DNA of 64,000 nt from Chitinophagales bacterium (GTDB lineage Bacteria; Bacteroidota; Bacteroidia; Chitinophagales; CAIOSU01), in the NCBI GenBank assembly GCA_040877935.1, contig JBBDNB010000001.1:62001-126000 (forward strand). Reading direction: 5' to 3'. Position 1 is the stretch's first letter, and every line of letters begins with the position of its first letter. The notes below the pieces were generated by a model that worked only from the letters and a program-made list of their open reading frames with translations, was not told the origin of the DNA and ran no database searches. This document shows positions 1-8,253 of the stretch, in pieces. The translations under genes were made by a program, and so were the position numbers.

Positions 1-897
1 GTGTGCATTGATGTATTCTATTTCACCGGCTTTCATTCCAGCTTGTTTCAGGCACATTTCCAGCGAATCTTGCGGGCCTTCAATATTGGGGTTGGAAATA
101 TGTTCACCATTTGATGAAAAACCATATCCTACAACTTCTCCCAGTATTTTCGCACCTCTTTTTTGTGCAGATTCAAGGCTTTCGAGAATCAGTGTAGCAC
201 CTCCGCCACTTGGCACCAATCCGTCCCTGTCCTTATCAAAAGGACGGGAAGCTTTGTGCGGATCATTTTCCCGCAAAGAAAAAACACTCAGTGCATCAAA
301 ACTCCCAAAACAGTATTTATTGACTTCCTGTGCACCTCCGCAAACTACCATTTCCTGCAATCCGCTTTTTATGAGGAAGTAGCCCATTCCAATGGAATGA
401 GAGCCGCTGGCACAAGCCGCACTTATTGTGAAATTGATCCCCTTGAGCTTAAAAATGGTCGATAAATTCATCGTTACGGTAGAATTCATGGCCTGGAAAA
501 TATTTCCAGAACCCAATAGGGTTGTGTCTTTTTTCTCGCGAATAACATCTGTACCTTCTACTACTGCACGCGCAGAACTGTCATTTCCATAAATAATACC
601 TGCTTTTTTCTCCAGCAATAGTTCTTCATCCACACCGGCATTTTCAAGTGCTTCAACAGTAGCCAGGTAGGCGTATTCTACTTCTTCGGCCATTCCTACT
701 CTTTGCCTGCGCGATACCAGCCCTTTTAAATTGGGCTGTTCTACATGTCCGGTAAGTGCAGAGCGAAAACCATAATCTTTTCGTTCTTGCTCAAAAACAA
801 TTCCCGATTTCCCCTTGTACAAAGAGTTGCTGACCTCATCGACATTTTTGCCGATGCAGGAGTAAATTCCTGTGCCTGTTATAACTACTCTTTTCAT
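1..897 (-). CDS. beta-ketoacyl-ACP synthase (FabF/KAS-like), 3' part cut by window edge
   Basis: Condenses malonyl-ACP onto a growing acyl chain in the cytoplasm. Translating the minus strand from the ATG at 895-897 gives 299 residues starting MKRVVITGTG. The catalytic cysteine is C162 in SAACASGSHSIG, and the first catalytic histidine is H299 in INAH, the last codon inside the window. The second His motif and stop lie beyond base 1. It is the fourth gene of a leftward set (methyltransferase, ammonia-lyase, FabG, KAS), separated from fabG by about 40 bp. That neighbourhood points to flexirubin/aryl-polyene synthesis rather than housekeeping fatty acid synthesis. This is inference from context; a primary FabF is not excluded. 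Confidence 0.9.
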   Translation of the reverse strand, partial: MKRVVITGTGIYSCIGKNVDEVSNSLYKGKSGIVFEQERKDYGFRSALTGHVEQPNLKGLVSRRQRVGMAEEVEYAYLATVEALENAGVDEELLLEKKAGIIYGNDSSARAVVEGTDVIREKKDTTLLGSGNIFQAMNSTVTMNLSTIFKLKGINFTISAACASGSHSIGMGYFLIKSGLQEMVVCGGAQEVNKYCFGSFDALSVFSLRENDPHKASRPFDKDRDGLVPSGGGATLILESLESAQKRGAKILGEVVGYGFSSNGEHISNPNIEGPQDSLEMCLKQAGMKAGEIEYINAH

Positions 898-937
898 TTT
901 TATAAGTCTGCAAATCTAAAGGAACAGCACCTGTAAA

Positions 938-1681
938 TCAAGTGTATATTCCGCCATTCACATGAATAACTTCTCCGGTAATATATGCTGATTCAGAACT
1001 GGCCAAGAAGTTTACTATAGCTGCTACTTCTTCCGGTTTTCCAAACCTTCTAAGTGGAATAAGATTTTTAAAGTTCTCTTCCGGTATATCTTCTGTCATA
1101 TCTGTTTCAATAAATCCGGGGGCTACTGCATTCACTGTAATTTTTCTTCTGCCCATTTCCTGTGCCAGCGATTTTGTAGCGGCTATTACACCCGCTTTTG
1201 CTGCTGAATAATTGGTTTGTCCGGGCATTCCTTTTACTCCTGAAAGCGATACGATATTGATGATTCTGCCATAGCGATTGGAGATCATACCTTTTATTAC
1301 ACTGCGGGTTACGTGAAAAAAACTATTGAGGTTGGTACTGATCACATCATTCCATTCCTCATCTTTCATCAGCATCATCAGGTTGTCCTTTCTGATTCCT
1401 GCATTATTCACCAATACTTCTATATTTCCTTCCGGATGGTCTTTTTTCCAGGCATCCATAGCTGTTTCTATGGCTTTTGGATCGGAGACATCAAAAGGCA
1501 TTTTTTCGGCCTTTCCCCCGGCTGCTTTTATTTCTTCTACAGTTGCATCAGCGGCAGCTTCATTGGAGCGGTAATTGACCAAAATGGTATAATCCATCTT
1601 TGCAATTTTCAAAGCAATGGCTTTTCCAATTCCCCTGGAAGCCCCTGTTATTAATGCGTATTTATTGTCCATTGTCTTCAT
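938..1681 (-). CDS. FabG-like 3-oxoacyl-ACP reductase (SDR family)
   Basis: Short-chain dehydrogenase that would use NADPH to reduce a 3-oxoacyl-ACP to the 3-hydroxy form. The 247 residues show the Rossmann motif TGASRGIG near residue 13, NNAG near 92, and the Ser-Tyr-Lys triad as S145, Y158 and K162 (YSAAK). It ends in the usual VNGG segment. The ATG at 1681 overlaps the end of the ammonia-lyase gene by 20 bp; an in-frame ATG at 1672 is also possible. Overlap and shared strand imply translational coupling. With the ketosynthase after it and a FabZ-like gene at 60.9 kb, it fits a polyene chain-elongation cycle. A general fabG role cannot be ruled out. Confidence 0.92.
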   Translation of the reverse strand: MKTMDNKYALITGASRGIGKAIALKIAKMDYTILVNYRSNEAAADATVEEIKAAGGKAEKMPFDVSDPKAIETAMDAWKKDHPEGNIEVLVNNAGIRKDNLMMLMKDEEWNDVISTNLNSFFHVTRSVIKGMISNRYGRIINIVSLSGVKGMPGQTNYSAAKAGVIAATKSLAQEMGRRKITVNAVAPGFIETDMTEDIPEENFKNLIPLRRFGKPEEVAAIVNFLASSESAYITGEVIHVNGGIYT

Positions 1682-3212
1682 TGATCAGTGCATTGTTTTT
1701 AATCAGCTCAGTCACTTTGTGAATGGCATTGTAGGCAGGCCGGTCTTCTTTGATTGGCTCCAGTTCATTGCGGATAAGCTCGTGTAATTTTTTTCCGCAG
1801 GAGGATAGTTTGTCCTTGTTTTTTAAATAATCTATGGCCTGGCAAATGGCAATAGTTTCAATGGCCAATATTTCAAATGAATTGTCAATCACTTTTCTCG
1901 CCATCAAAGCAGAATTGGTGCCCATGCTTACAATATCCTGGTTGTCATTATTATTAGGGATGCTGTGCACATACATTGGGTTCGACAGCATTTGATTTTC
2001 TGCAGTAGTGGAGGTTGCCGTAAACTGCATGCCTTGCAACCCAAAATTGAAACCGAGTTCTCCCAGGTTTATAAATGGTGGCAATTTTTCATTGAGTTTA
2101 TTATTGAGCAAATAGTTGAGTTGTCTTTCTGCCAGCATACTCAATTTTGTAATGGCTATTTTCAGTTTGTCCATTTCGAAGGAAACATAATCGCCATGGA
2201 AATTACCTCCGTGAAATACGTTTTTATTAGCCACATCAATTATCGGGTTGTCATTGGCAGAATTGACTTCCTCCAATAATATTCTTTCCGACCTTTTTAA
2301 AGTATCGAGCACCGGCCCCAGAATTTGAGGCACGCAGCGCAGTGAATAGTATTCCTGCACTTTTTCTTTAAATACCTTAGTGACTTTATCTCCACTGTAC
2401 AAGGATTCTGAACGTTGCTTTATGCTTTTGCTGTCGGCAAGCACATGGCGCATTGTTGCGGCTATCTTTTGCTGTCCTTTGTGTTTTTTAGCACCATTCA
2501 ATTCCTTTGACAGGTGATCGTCATAGGAGCCCATTACCTCATTGATAACTGAAGATAGTGCTGTACTCCAGTTGAGCAGGCGCTGTGCTTTCAGGATATT
2601 GTTCAGGCCAATCCCCGTCATAGCTGCTGTTCCATTCATAATGGCCAGGCCTTCACGGATTTTTATTTCGGCAAACTGAATTTTATCAGCATTCTTTGAT
2701 TGAGAAACAGGTATAGTTCTACACTGTTCTATAATTTCACCTTCGCCAATCATTGTAAGCGCAAGGTGCGCCAATTGCACTAAATCTCCACTGGCGCCCA
2801 CGCCTCCATGAGAGGGGATATAGGGAATGGTATCAGTATTCAGGAAATCTTTTAGGGAATTCACCGTACTTTCATGTACTCCTGAATATCCGAGCAATAA
2901 GGTGTTTAGCCTGCAAAGCATTGTAGCACGTACATCTTCTGCAATTAATGGCGCCCCCGCTCCTGATGCATGGCTTCTGATAAGATTTAACTGTAGCTGC
3001 TTGCCTTTTTCATCTTCAACCCTGTACTGAGCCATTGGCCCGAACCCCGTATTTATGCCATAGATTACTTTATCTTTTGCAAATTCTGAAAGAAAATCAA
3101 AACTCTTATTTACAAAAGCTAAAGCGTTAGCATCTATTTGAAATGCTTGCTTGCCCTGTACAATTTCAGAAAATATATTCAGATCGAGATTTTCTCTTTT
3201 AAAACTTATCAT
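1662..3212 (-). CDS. tyrosine ammonia-lyase (HAL/PAL/TAL family)
   Basis: Probably deaminates tyrosine to 4-coumarate, the aryl starter of flexirubins. The protein is 516 aa from the ATG at 3212. An upstream start at 3284 would add a 24-residue tail overlapping the methyltransferase gene and is unlikely. The MIO cofactor triad A-S-G (about residues 140-142) lies in GGVGASGDL. Other family motifs are YGINTGFGP, SANDNPI and HGGNFHGDY. Overall it resembles the Flavobacterium johnsoniae tyrosine ammonia-lyase as I remember it, including the NLIRSH segment, more than degradative histidine lyases; no alignment was run. No hut genes lie nearby. Specificity for tyrosine over histidine is inferred from this likeness and from the fatty-acid-type neighbours. 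Confidence 0.88.
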   Translation of the reverse strand: MISFKRENLDLNIFSEIVQGKQAFQIDANALAFVNKSFDFLSEFAKDKVIYGINTGFGPMAQYRVEDEKGKQLQLNLIRSHASGAGAPLIAEDVRATMLCRLNTLLLGYSGVHESTVNSLKDFLNTDTIPYIPSHGGVGASGDLVQLAHLALTMIGEGEIIEQCRTIPVSQSKNADKIQFAEIKIREGLAIMNGTAAMTGIGLNNILKAQRLLNWSTALSSVINEVMGSYDDHLSKELNGAKKHKGQQKIAATMRHVLADSKSIKQRSESLYSGDKVTKVFKEKVQEYYSLRCVPQILGPVLDTLKRSERILLEEVNSANDNPIIDVANKNVFHGGNFHGDYVSFEMDKLKIAITKLSMLAERQLNYLLNNKLNEKLPPFINLGELGFNFGLQGMQFTATSTTAENQMLSNPMYVHSIPNNNDNQDIVSMGTNSALMARKVIDNSFEILAIETIAICQAIDYLKNKDKLSSCGKKLHELIRNELEPIKEDRPAYNAIHKVTELIKNNALINEDNGQ

Positions 3213-3249
3213 TAAGTGCTTTGAACAATTAAAATATATTATTGTTGAA

Positions 3250-4329
3250 TCAGGCCAATTTACAACGAAATAAGGTATGCCCAAGTCCTACTTCATCGGT
3301 GTCCTGATCTACTACCAAACCTGCGCGATGCACTTGTTTGATCATGTCTTTTGAATGGTACATTCTGCTATTTCCGTTGGCCATTGCAGTGAAATACAAT
3401 GAAGTGGCATTCAGGCTATAAGTTGCTGCTTCAAAACGCTGACGGTCCCAGTAAGTTTCCATAATATAGAGTTTTGTACCGGAATCCATAGCTTCTCTTG
3501 CCCGGTTTAATATACTAAGTATCTGCTCCTCGGAAAAACAATCCAGGAATTGGCTCATCCAAATGGCATCGGCTCCTTCAGGGAATTTTTGATTTTCATC
3601 CAGCAGGTTAATTTCATAGCCTTTTATTCTGTTTTCAAATCCGTTTTCTTTAGCTGTCTTTTCTGCATCTCGCAATTGTCCGGGCAGATCGAGAATAGTG
3701 ACTTCCACATCGGGATCGTATTTCACACATTCCAGGGCCCAGCGTCCGGTATTTCCACCTACATCAAATAGTTTGGCAGGTTTTTCAGAAAATACAATTT
3801 CTAAGGCTTTAGGAAAAGCATTGTCAGAATAAAAATGATCAAAAGCAAACCAGCTTTCGCGGACTTTTTCTGGAAGTTCAGAAAGAGCGTCATAGATTGT
3901 TTCCCATTCTCCAAAAACTTTCAGGCCGGAAGGTTTCTGTTTGTCAATAGCTTCACCCAGATAAAACAAGCCCTGATAACAGACATCGTGAATAAAGTCC
4001 ATGTTGACATTCGACATTTTATCATTGAGGATAAAATAGCCGGTTTTCATTAGCACGTAGCGCTCTTCTTCAATGTAATCCACTAACATTAAGCTAGCTG
4101 CCATATCAAGCAGCACTTTTACTCCATAAAGAGAAACACCTGATTTTTCATGAATCTCTCGGGCACTTATTCCTTCCTTGCCAGCATCTGAGATCAATTT
4201 GAGTATCCCTTTATCTCGAAGCACTCGAGCGCATTGAAATGCTACTGGAGCAAAGGAAAGTTTTTGCGCTTCGAATTTGGCGTCAAGAGCAGAAATGTCC
4301 TTGCGCGGAGCTATTGTTTTTTGACTCAT
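3250..4329 (-). CDS. SAM-dependent methyltransferase, O-methyltransferase family 2 type
   Basis: The 359 residues begin with a winged-helix dimerisation region (about 30-105), as in plant-like O-methyltransferases. A Rossmann methyltransferase domain follows, with the SAM-binding motif LFDVGGNTGRW near 187-197 and an acidic ILDLPGQ strand end. It is the first gene of the leftward operon and lies 37 bp upstream of the ammonia-lyase. In flexirubin clusters a methyltransferase decorates the aromatic ring or chain, and that is the inferred role; the acceptor cannot be read from sequence. A Bacteroidota-type promoter lies about 80-110 bp upstream. Confidence 0.82.
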   Translation of the reverse strand: MSQKTIAPRKDISALDAKFEAQKLSFAPVAFQCARVLRDKGILKLISDAGKEGISAREIHEKSGVSLYGVKVLLDMAASLMLVDYIEEERYVLMKTGYFILNDKMSNVNMDFIHDVCYQGLFYLGEAIDKQKPSGLKVFGEWETIYDALSELPEKVRESWFAFDHFYSDNAFPKALEIVFSEKPAKLFDVGGNTGRWALECVKYDPDVEVTILDLPGQLRDAEKTAKENGFENRIKGYEINLLDENQKFPEGADAIWMSQFLDCFSEEQILSILNRAREAMDSGTKLYIMETYWDRQRFEAATYSLNATSLYFTAMANGNSRMYHSKDMIKQVHRAGLVVDQDTDEVGLGHTLFRCKLA

Positions 4330-4405
4330 GTGGTAAATATGCTAAGCTTATTAATGTTTACAGCAAATACGATCAACTAAAATTGCTGGTGTTGGTATAA
4401 GGCTG

Positions 4406-4437
4406 CAAAATTATCGCTAAGTGCAGTAAAAACCAAA
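4406..4437 (-). promoter_or_regulatory. Bacteroidota-type promoter for the ammonia-lyase operon
   Basis: On the minus strand a perfect TAnnTTTG -7 box (TAATTTTG, 4406-4413) is preceded, after a 20-base spacer, by TTTGG (4433-4437), matching the -33 TTTG/TTG element of Bacteroidota sigma factors. It lies about 77 bp upstream of the methyltransferase ATG and points towards it. Short motifs in AT-rich DNA arise by chance, so confidence is moderate. Confidence 0.45.
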
Positions 4438-4584
4438 TTGTAGTTTATTTATAAGAGATACACTTATTGCTTTGATTTAAAGCAATTTATAGGACAGTTC
4501 TTAGCTGTAAAATTGAGTATATTGAATTGTGAAAAGTACCTTAGCAGATAAAAACATAGAGATATTGGTATATACCCAACCGCA

Positions 4585-5202
4585 TTACCACTTCTTTTTA
4601 TACTGCTTTTCTGCGTCATCTAATACCAGGTAAAAACTTTTTGCCCAATAGTTTCTAAAACCAAAGCCGCCTGCATCGCCCTGCATTTTTTTGCTGAAAA
4701 GGATTTTTCTGCTTTCAATGTCAAAAAATACCAGGTGATAGGAGCCTTTTTCAGTGGCCTTATTCAGTGTCTCTGCAATGAACACAAGTCCAATCCCGGA
4801 ATTTCCACCTGAATCATACTTCTTGATCATTCCTGCTAATTGATCCTCGCTAAATTCACTGGCCTCTTTTTTCACCAATTGATTGGGGTCAACTTTTGAA
4901 TTGAGTTTATTGACCGATTCATTGTTGTATTTTATTTCATTTTTTTTGAAAATGCCTTGAAGGTCGTATTTGTCTTTTTCGCTGATAAACAAGCCGTTCC
5001 AGGACTGGAACATGCGATTTACAATATCATTTGGATTGGTGAAGCCTGATCCTTCGGCATCTTCTATACATTGCACTTTTGTATAGTCAATTCCAAACCA
5101 AACCAATTCGTCAGCAGCTTTTACATCTTCTATTCCAGCTGCTTTAATTTGAAATAATGAAAGTAAAATAAGATTGATCATTAAAAGGCTTAGCGTTTTC
5201 AT
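4585..5202 (-). CDS. secreted hypothetical protein, 205 aa
   Basis: Not recognised. A signal peptide is clear (hydrophobic residues 4-20, likely cleavage after IKAAG), so it is exported to the periplasm or outer membrane. The mature part is mixed alpha/beta with charged stretches and no cysteine pair or known motif that I can name. It is the second of three consecutive small secreted proteins on the minus strand (4.6-6.4 kb), but a strong hairpin terminator at 5225-5266 separates it from the gene upstream, so it probably has its own promoter. It ends 255 bp from the start of the pigment operon and need not belong to it. Confidence 0.75.
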   Translation of the reverse strand: MKTLSLLMINLILLSLFQIKAAGIEDVKAADELVWFGIDYTKVQCIEDAEGSGFTNPNDIVNRMFQSWNGLFISEKDKYDLQGIFKKNEIKYNNESVNKLNSKVDPNQLVKKEASEFSEDQLAGMIKKYDSGGNSGIGLVFIAETLNKATEKGSYHLVFFDIESRKILFSKKMQGDAGGFGFRNYWAKSFYLVLDDAEKQYKKKW

Positions 5203-5224
5203 AGTTGTATTTTTTTGTTAAGAT

Positions 5225-5266
5225 AAAAAATCCCGGTACAAGCAGAAAATGTACCGGGATTTTTTT
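5225..5266. terminator. bidirectional rho-independent terminator
   Basis: A perfect 11-bp stem (ATCCCGGTACA, 5230-5240, with its complement at 5250-5260) closes a 9-base loop. A-runs on the left and T-runs on the right give a U-tract in both directions. It lies just past the stop of the leftward gene 5286-5894 and before the start of 4585-5202. Confidence 0.9.
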
Positions 5267-5285
5267 CCGCTAAATGCAGCTATAT

Positions 5286-5894
5286 TTATTTCAGTCCTTT
5301 TTTGGCGATGTATTTTGCCAATTCCTTTCCGCATTTTGCATAGGATTCAGCAAGGCGTGTTCCTGTATCGAAATCCATTCCTGCAAACTGACTACCTGGA
5401 CATCCGAAAATTGCCATTTTCAACAGTTCTTTCCCGCTTGAGTCGGTGAGAATTAACTCCCCATTAATGGAAGCTGGTTTTTTCATGACACCAATATTAA
5501 AACCAGGTTCGGTATAAGTGGTTTTAAACGTAACCGTGTGATCATTATCTCCATGTTTGACTAAAATCACACTTCCTGATTTGCCCTCGGCATGTTTGTT
5601 AAAAAGCTCTTCAAACTTGGGTTCAAAACGATTTCCCCTGTCTGCTACCCAAGACTCAGCCCAGTTGTCACCCCTTCCAGGCTCATCTTCGTTGTACTCT
5701 TTTACCTTTTTTGCAATGTAGTCCTCTTCCTTTTTGAATTTTCCCACACCCATGCTGCTGTAGTCATATTCAATATTTACAAGTTCTTTGCCTTTAAAGG
5801 CTGAGACATCTCCTTTTAAAACTTTGATTTTTTGTGCGAATGCTGTTCCACTAAAGAATAGCACCGCCATTAAAATTGGCATTGTTTTTTTCAT
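5286..5894 (-). CDS. secreted hypothetical protein, 202 aa
   Basis: Not recognised by name. Signal peptide at residues 1-20 (MKKTMPILMAVLFFSGTAFA, then Q), so periplasmic or surface located. The mature protein is rich in Lys and Glu and carries two cysteines (in GCPGSQF and AKCGKEL) that could form a disulphide. Its general plan (small, exported, acidic/basic) resembles the neighbours at 4585 and 5991, but no sequence repeat between them is obvious. It is followed at once by the strong terminator at 5225-5266, so it is the end of its transcript. I would not assign a function. Confidence 0.75.
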   Translation of the reverse strand: MKKTMPILMAVLFFSGTAFAQKIKVLKGDVSAFKGKELVNIEYDYSSMGVGKFKKEEDYIAKKVKEYNEDEPGRGDNWAESWVADRGNRFEPKFEELFNKHAEGKSGSVILVKHGDNDHTVTFKTTYTEPGFNIGVMKKPASINGELILTDSSGKELLKMAIFGCPGSQFAGMDFDTGTRLAESYAKCGKELAKYIAKKGLK

Positions 5895-5990
5895 GATTCA
5901 TGATTTTTGATGATAAAAAAATTATTTCAGTAAAAATAAACTTAAATGGGAATTTGTAGTAAAAAAACAATCAAAAATATCAGATTAAAA

Positions 5991-6401
5991 TCATTCCTTG
6001 ACGAAAATGTAAATGATTTCGCGTCCACCTTCTGGTGTACCTCCCTTCATCATACTTCCTGACTGTTGAACTGAAAAATTTGAAGAAGTGGAAGTTTCCA
6101 GCTCGTAGCCTTCATTGTATAGCTTTGCAAACTCTTCATTGATAATACGGTTATCTGAATCAATTTGTTCATTCATGCCTCCATCAATATAGCGCTGTTG
6201 TAGTTCCCTTATGATTACATCTTCACCAGGTTTTGAAATAATCAGTCTTTGCTCATCACTTTTTCGTTTTGGTGCGCCCATCCAGTTTACCAGTCTAACG
6301 GTGGCAACTTTCGTTTCGGACTGGGCAAGCAATTGATTAGAATCAGGAACAAACAACAATGCAGCAAAACAAAATAAAACCACTTTTTTCATAACACTCA
6401 A
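5991..6401 (-). CDS. secreted hypothetical protein, 136 aa
   Basis: Not recognised. Signal peptide at residues 4-26 (ending near LLAQS), then a charged domain of about 110 residues with no motif I know. The C-terminal half is Gly/Ser rich (SGSMMKGGTPEGG) before a final hydrophobic strand. The start may be the second methionine (MKKVV, 6392), which gives a more ordinary signal peptide. The gene is divergent from the di-iron protein gene at 6552, with about 150 bp between them. Confidence 0.65.
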   Translation of the reverse strand: MSVMKKVVLFCFAALLFVPDSNQLLAQSETKVATVRLVNWMGAPKRKSDEQRLIISKPGEDVIIRELQQRYIDGGMNEQIDSDNRIINEEFAKLYNEGYELETSTSSNFSVQQSGSMMKGGTPEGGREIIYIFVKE

Positions 6402-6551
6402 TACTTTTTTGATTCAATAAAACATTAAAGGTTTTAATGTATGTGTTCTTTATGGGAATTCAAATACAGCTTTGTATTTTATAGCTACAAATAGCTATTG
6501 ATCAGACAAACTACTTTCTCTAATTTCACTGAGACACAAAACCTAAGGATT

Positions 6552-7268
6552 ATGAGCAATTCATTACAGTCTTATCTAAACTCAATAGGTGAAAATTCCG
6601 ATCATCTTCAAATGGTATTGGATCGTTATCCATTGAAAATTGAAAACAGGCAAGAGCCATTTAGTAAATTTTTAACGCGAAACCAGCTGACTGAAGACTT
6701 TGTAAAAAATATTGCAGTAGTTCTTGAAAGCCCTGAAAGTTTCGAAGCTGAAAATTTTAAGTCCGCAAGCATACCGGTTGTTTTGGATTACTTAAAAAGC
6801 ACACATCAATACTATCAGTCTTATTATTTTTCAAAAATAGACCGAAGTATCGATAATCTTTATCAGCTCTATTCAGAAGCTGAAGAATTGCTTGATTTGC
6901 TCAAGCTCTTTTTTATGGATTATCAAAGGGATATTCATTTGCACATAGCGGAAGAAGAAGAAAAACTTTTTCCTTATATCTATAAGCTGCTTTGTCTGCC
7001 AAGTGTTACCTTTAAAAAAAGACACAAAAAAGGTTTTAGCATAGCACAGTTTAAAAAGCAGCACAATGATGAAAATGAGAATGCGCTGCTTCAAATTATC
7101 AATATGATTCGCCAGCGATATCCGGCTGCCGGTTTTTCCCCCTTGAATATTTTATTGCTGCAAATTCAGCTCTTTGAAAAGGATCTGCGCATTCACAGTA
7201 AAATAGAAGAGGAAGTTTTGCTGCCCAAAGCAGAAAAATTGGAAAAATTAGTGCTAAATAATTATTAG
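6552..7268 (+). CDS. hemerythrin-like di-iron protein, RIC/YtfE-related
   Basis: Four-helix-bundle di-iron protein of the family that repairs Fe-S clusters after nitrosative or oxidative damage (YtfE/ScdA/RIC). The ATG at 6552 (MSNSLQSYLN) gives 238 aa; an upstream in-frame start at 6498 adds an unlikely tail. Candidate iron ligands are H85, H129 or H131, E135 (in HLHIAEEEE), H171 (KKQHND), H215 and E219 (IHSKIEE). These spacings match the known YtfE ligand pattern. The N-terminal ScdA_N-type cysteine pair is missing, so it is a variant form. The last 15 bp overlap the end of the convergent ZIP gene. The cytoplasm is the likely location. Confidence 0.78.
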   Translation: MSNSLQSYLNSIGENSDHLQMVLDRYPLKIENRQEPFSKFLTRNQLTEDFVKNIAVVLESPESFEAENFKSASIPVVLDYLKSTHQYYQSYYFSKIDRSIDNLYQLYSEAEELLDLLKLFFMDYQRDIHLHIAEEEEKLFPYIYKLLCLPSVTFKKRHKKGFSIAQFKKQHNDENENALLQIINMIRQRYPAAGFSPLNILLLQIQLFEKDLRIHSKIEEEVLLPKAEKLEKLVLNNY

Positions 7269-8096
7269 CAGGCTAACGGCCATAACAAGCATACCGAGAA
7301 TCAGCCCATAAATAGAATGGTGATGCGCCCCGTATTTTTGTGCTGCCGGTAACAGTTCATCTAAGGAAATAAATACCATAACTCCCCCAACTGCGGAAAA
7401 TACCATTCCAAAAACGACTTCATTAAAAAAGGGCATCAGAAAAAAATAAAATGCCAGGGCTCCTGCCGGTTCAGCCAATCCGGATAGGAAAGAGTAAAGA
7501 AATGCTTTACTTCTGCTGCCGGTGGCATAATATATAGGAACTGATATTGCAATGCCTTCGGGAATGTTGTGAATGGCAATGGCTATAGCCAGGGAAATAC
7601 CCAAAGCAGGATCCTGCAGAGTAGAAAAAAAAGTGACTATTCCTTCCGGGAAGTTGTGAATGGCAATGGCCAATGCCGTAAACATGCCCATTCTGGCCAA
7701 ATATTTTTTATTAATTATATCCTTATTCTCGCCTTGTGGCAATGGCCTTAGCATTTCCTCAGTGTTTTTCAACTCATGTGGATTTTCTGCATAGGGAATC
7801 ATGCGGTCAATCAGGGCAATGATAAATATACCCGCAAAAAAACCAATAACGGTATAAAGTGTGCCTTTGGAAGTTCCGAGTTCTTCCTGCAAAATTTCCT
7901 GTGCAACCGGAAAAACCTCTATAAAAGATACATAGAGCATTACTCCCGCAGAAAAACCCAATACAGCCGAAAGGAATTTTTTATTGGTGGGTTGTGCAAA
8001 AAAAGCAAGTGTAGAACCTATACCCGTTGATAATCCGGCAAATAGTGTAAGACCAAAAGCAAGCCAAAGATTTTCACTCTCTATCATGGCTTGCAA
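7254..8096 (-). CDS. ZIP family divalent metal transporter (ZupT-like)
   Basis: Inner-membrane zinc/iron/manganese uptake protein. The 280 aa contain about eight hydrophobic segments and the two ZIP metal-site motifs on adjacent helices, HNFPEG and HNIPEGIA. A further acidic/Gly segment (SGLAEPAGA) belongs to the family. Length is slightly above E. coli ZupT (257 aa), with an extra charged loop after the third helix (PYAENPHELKNTEE). The 3' end overlaps the convergent di-iron gene by 15 bp. Which metal is carried cannot be told from sequence. Confidence 0.9.
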   Translation of the reverse strand: MQAMIESENLWLAFGLTLFAGLSTGIGSTLAFFAQPTNKKFLSAVLGFSAGVMLYVSFIEVFPVAQEILQEELGTSKGTLYTVIGFFAGIFIIALIDRMIPYAENPHELKNTEEMLRPLPQGENKDIINKKYLARMGMFTALAIAIHNFPEGIVTFFSTLQDPALGISLAIAIAIHNIPEGIAISVPIYYATGSRSKAFLYSFLSGLAEPAGALAFYFFLMPFFNEVVFGMVFSAVGGVMVFISLDELLPAAQKYGAHHHSIYGLILGMLVMAVSLLIII

Positions 8097-8253
8097 ATTT
8101 ACGTTTTTTAGAATTATCTAAAAATTGTTTTAGTGGTTTTAAATAATTTATGTTGTTAAGATTTTTCAATGGATGTGTTTTTGTCGAGAAAATTGGCTTA
8201 ACCGTATCGCCTTTATTTTGTAATATTGATATCTGCTTTTAAATTTTTTTATA

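Noticed and set aside
3213-3284. N-terminal extension of the ammonia-lyase
   Set aside because: It overlaps the methyltransferase gene and does not resemble the family N-terminus; the ATG at 3212 fits known relatives.
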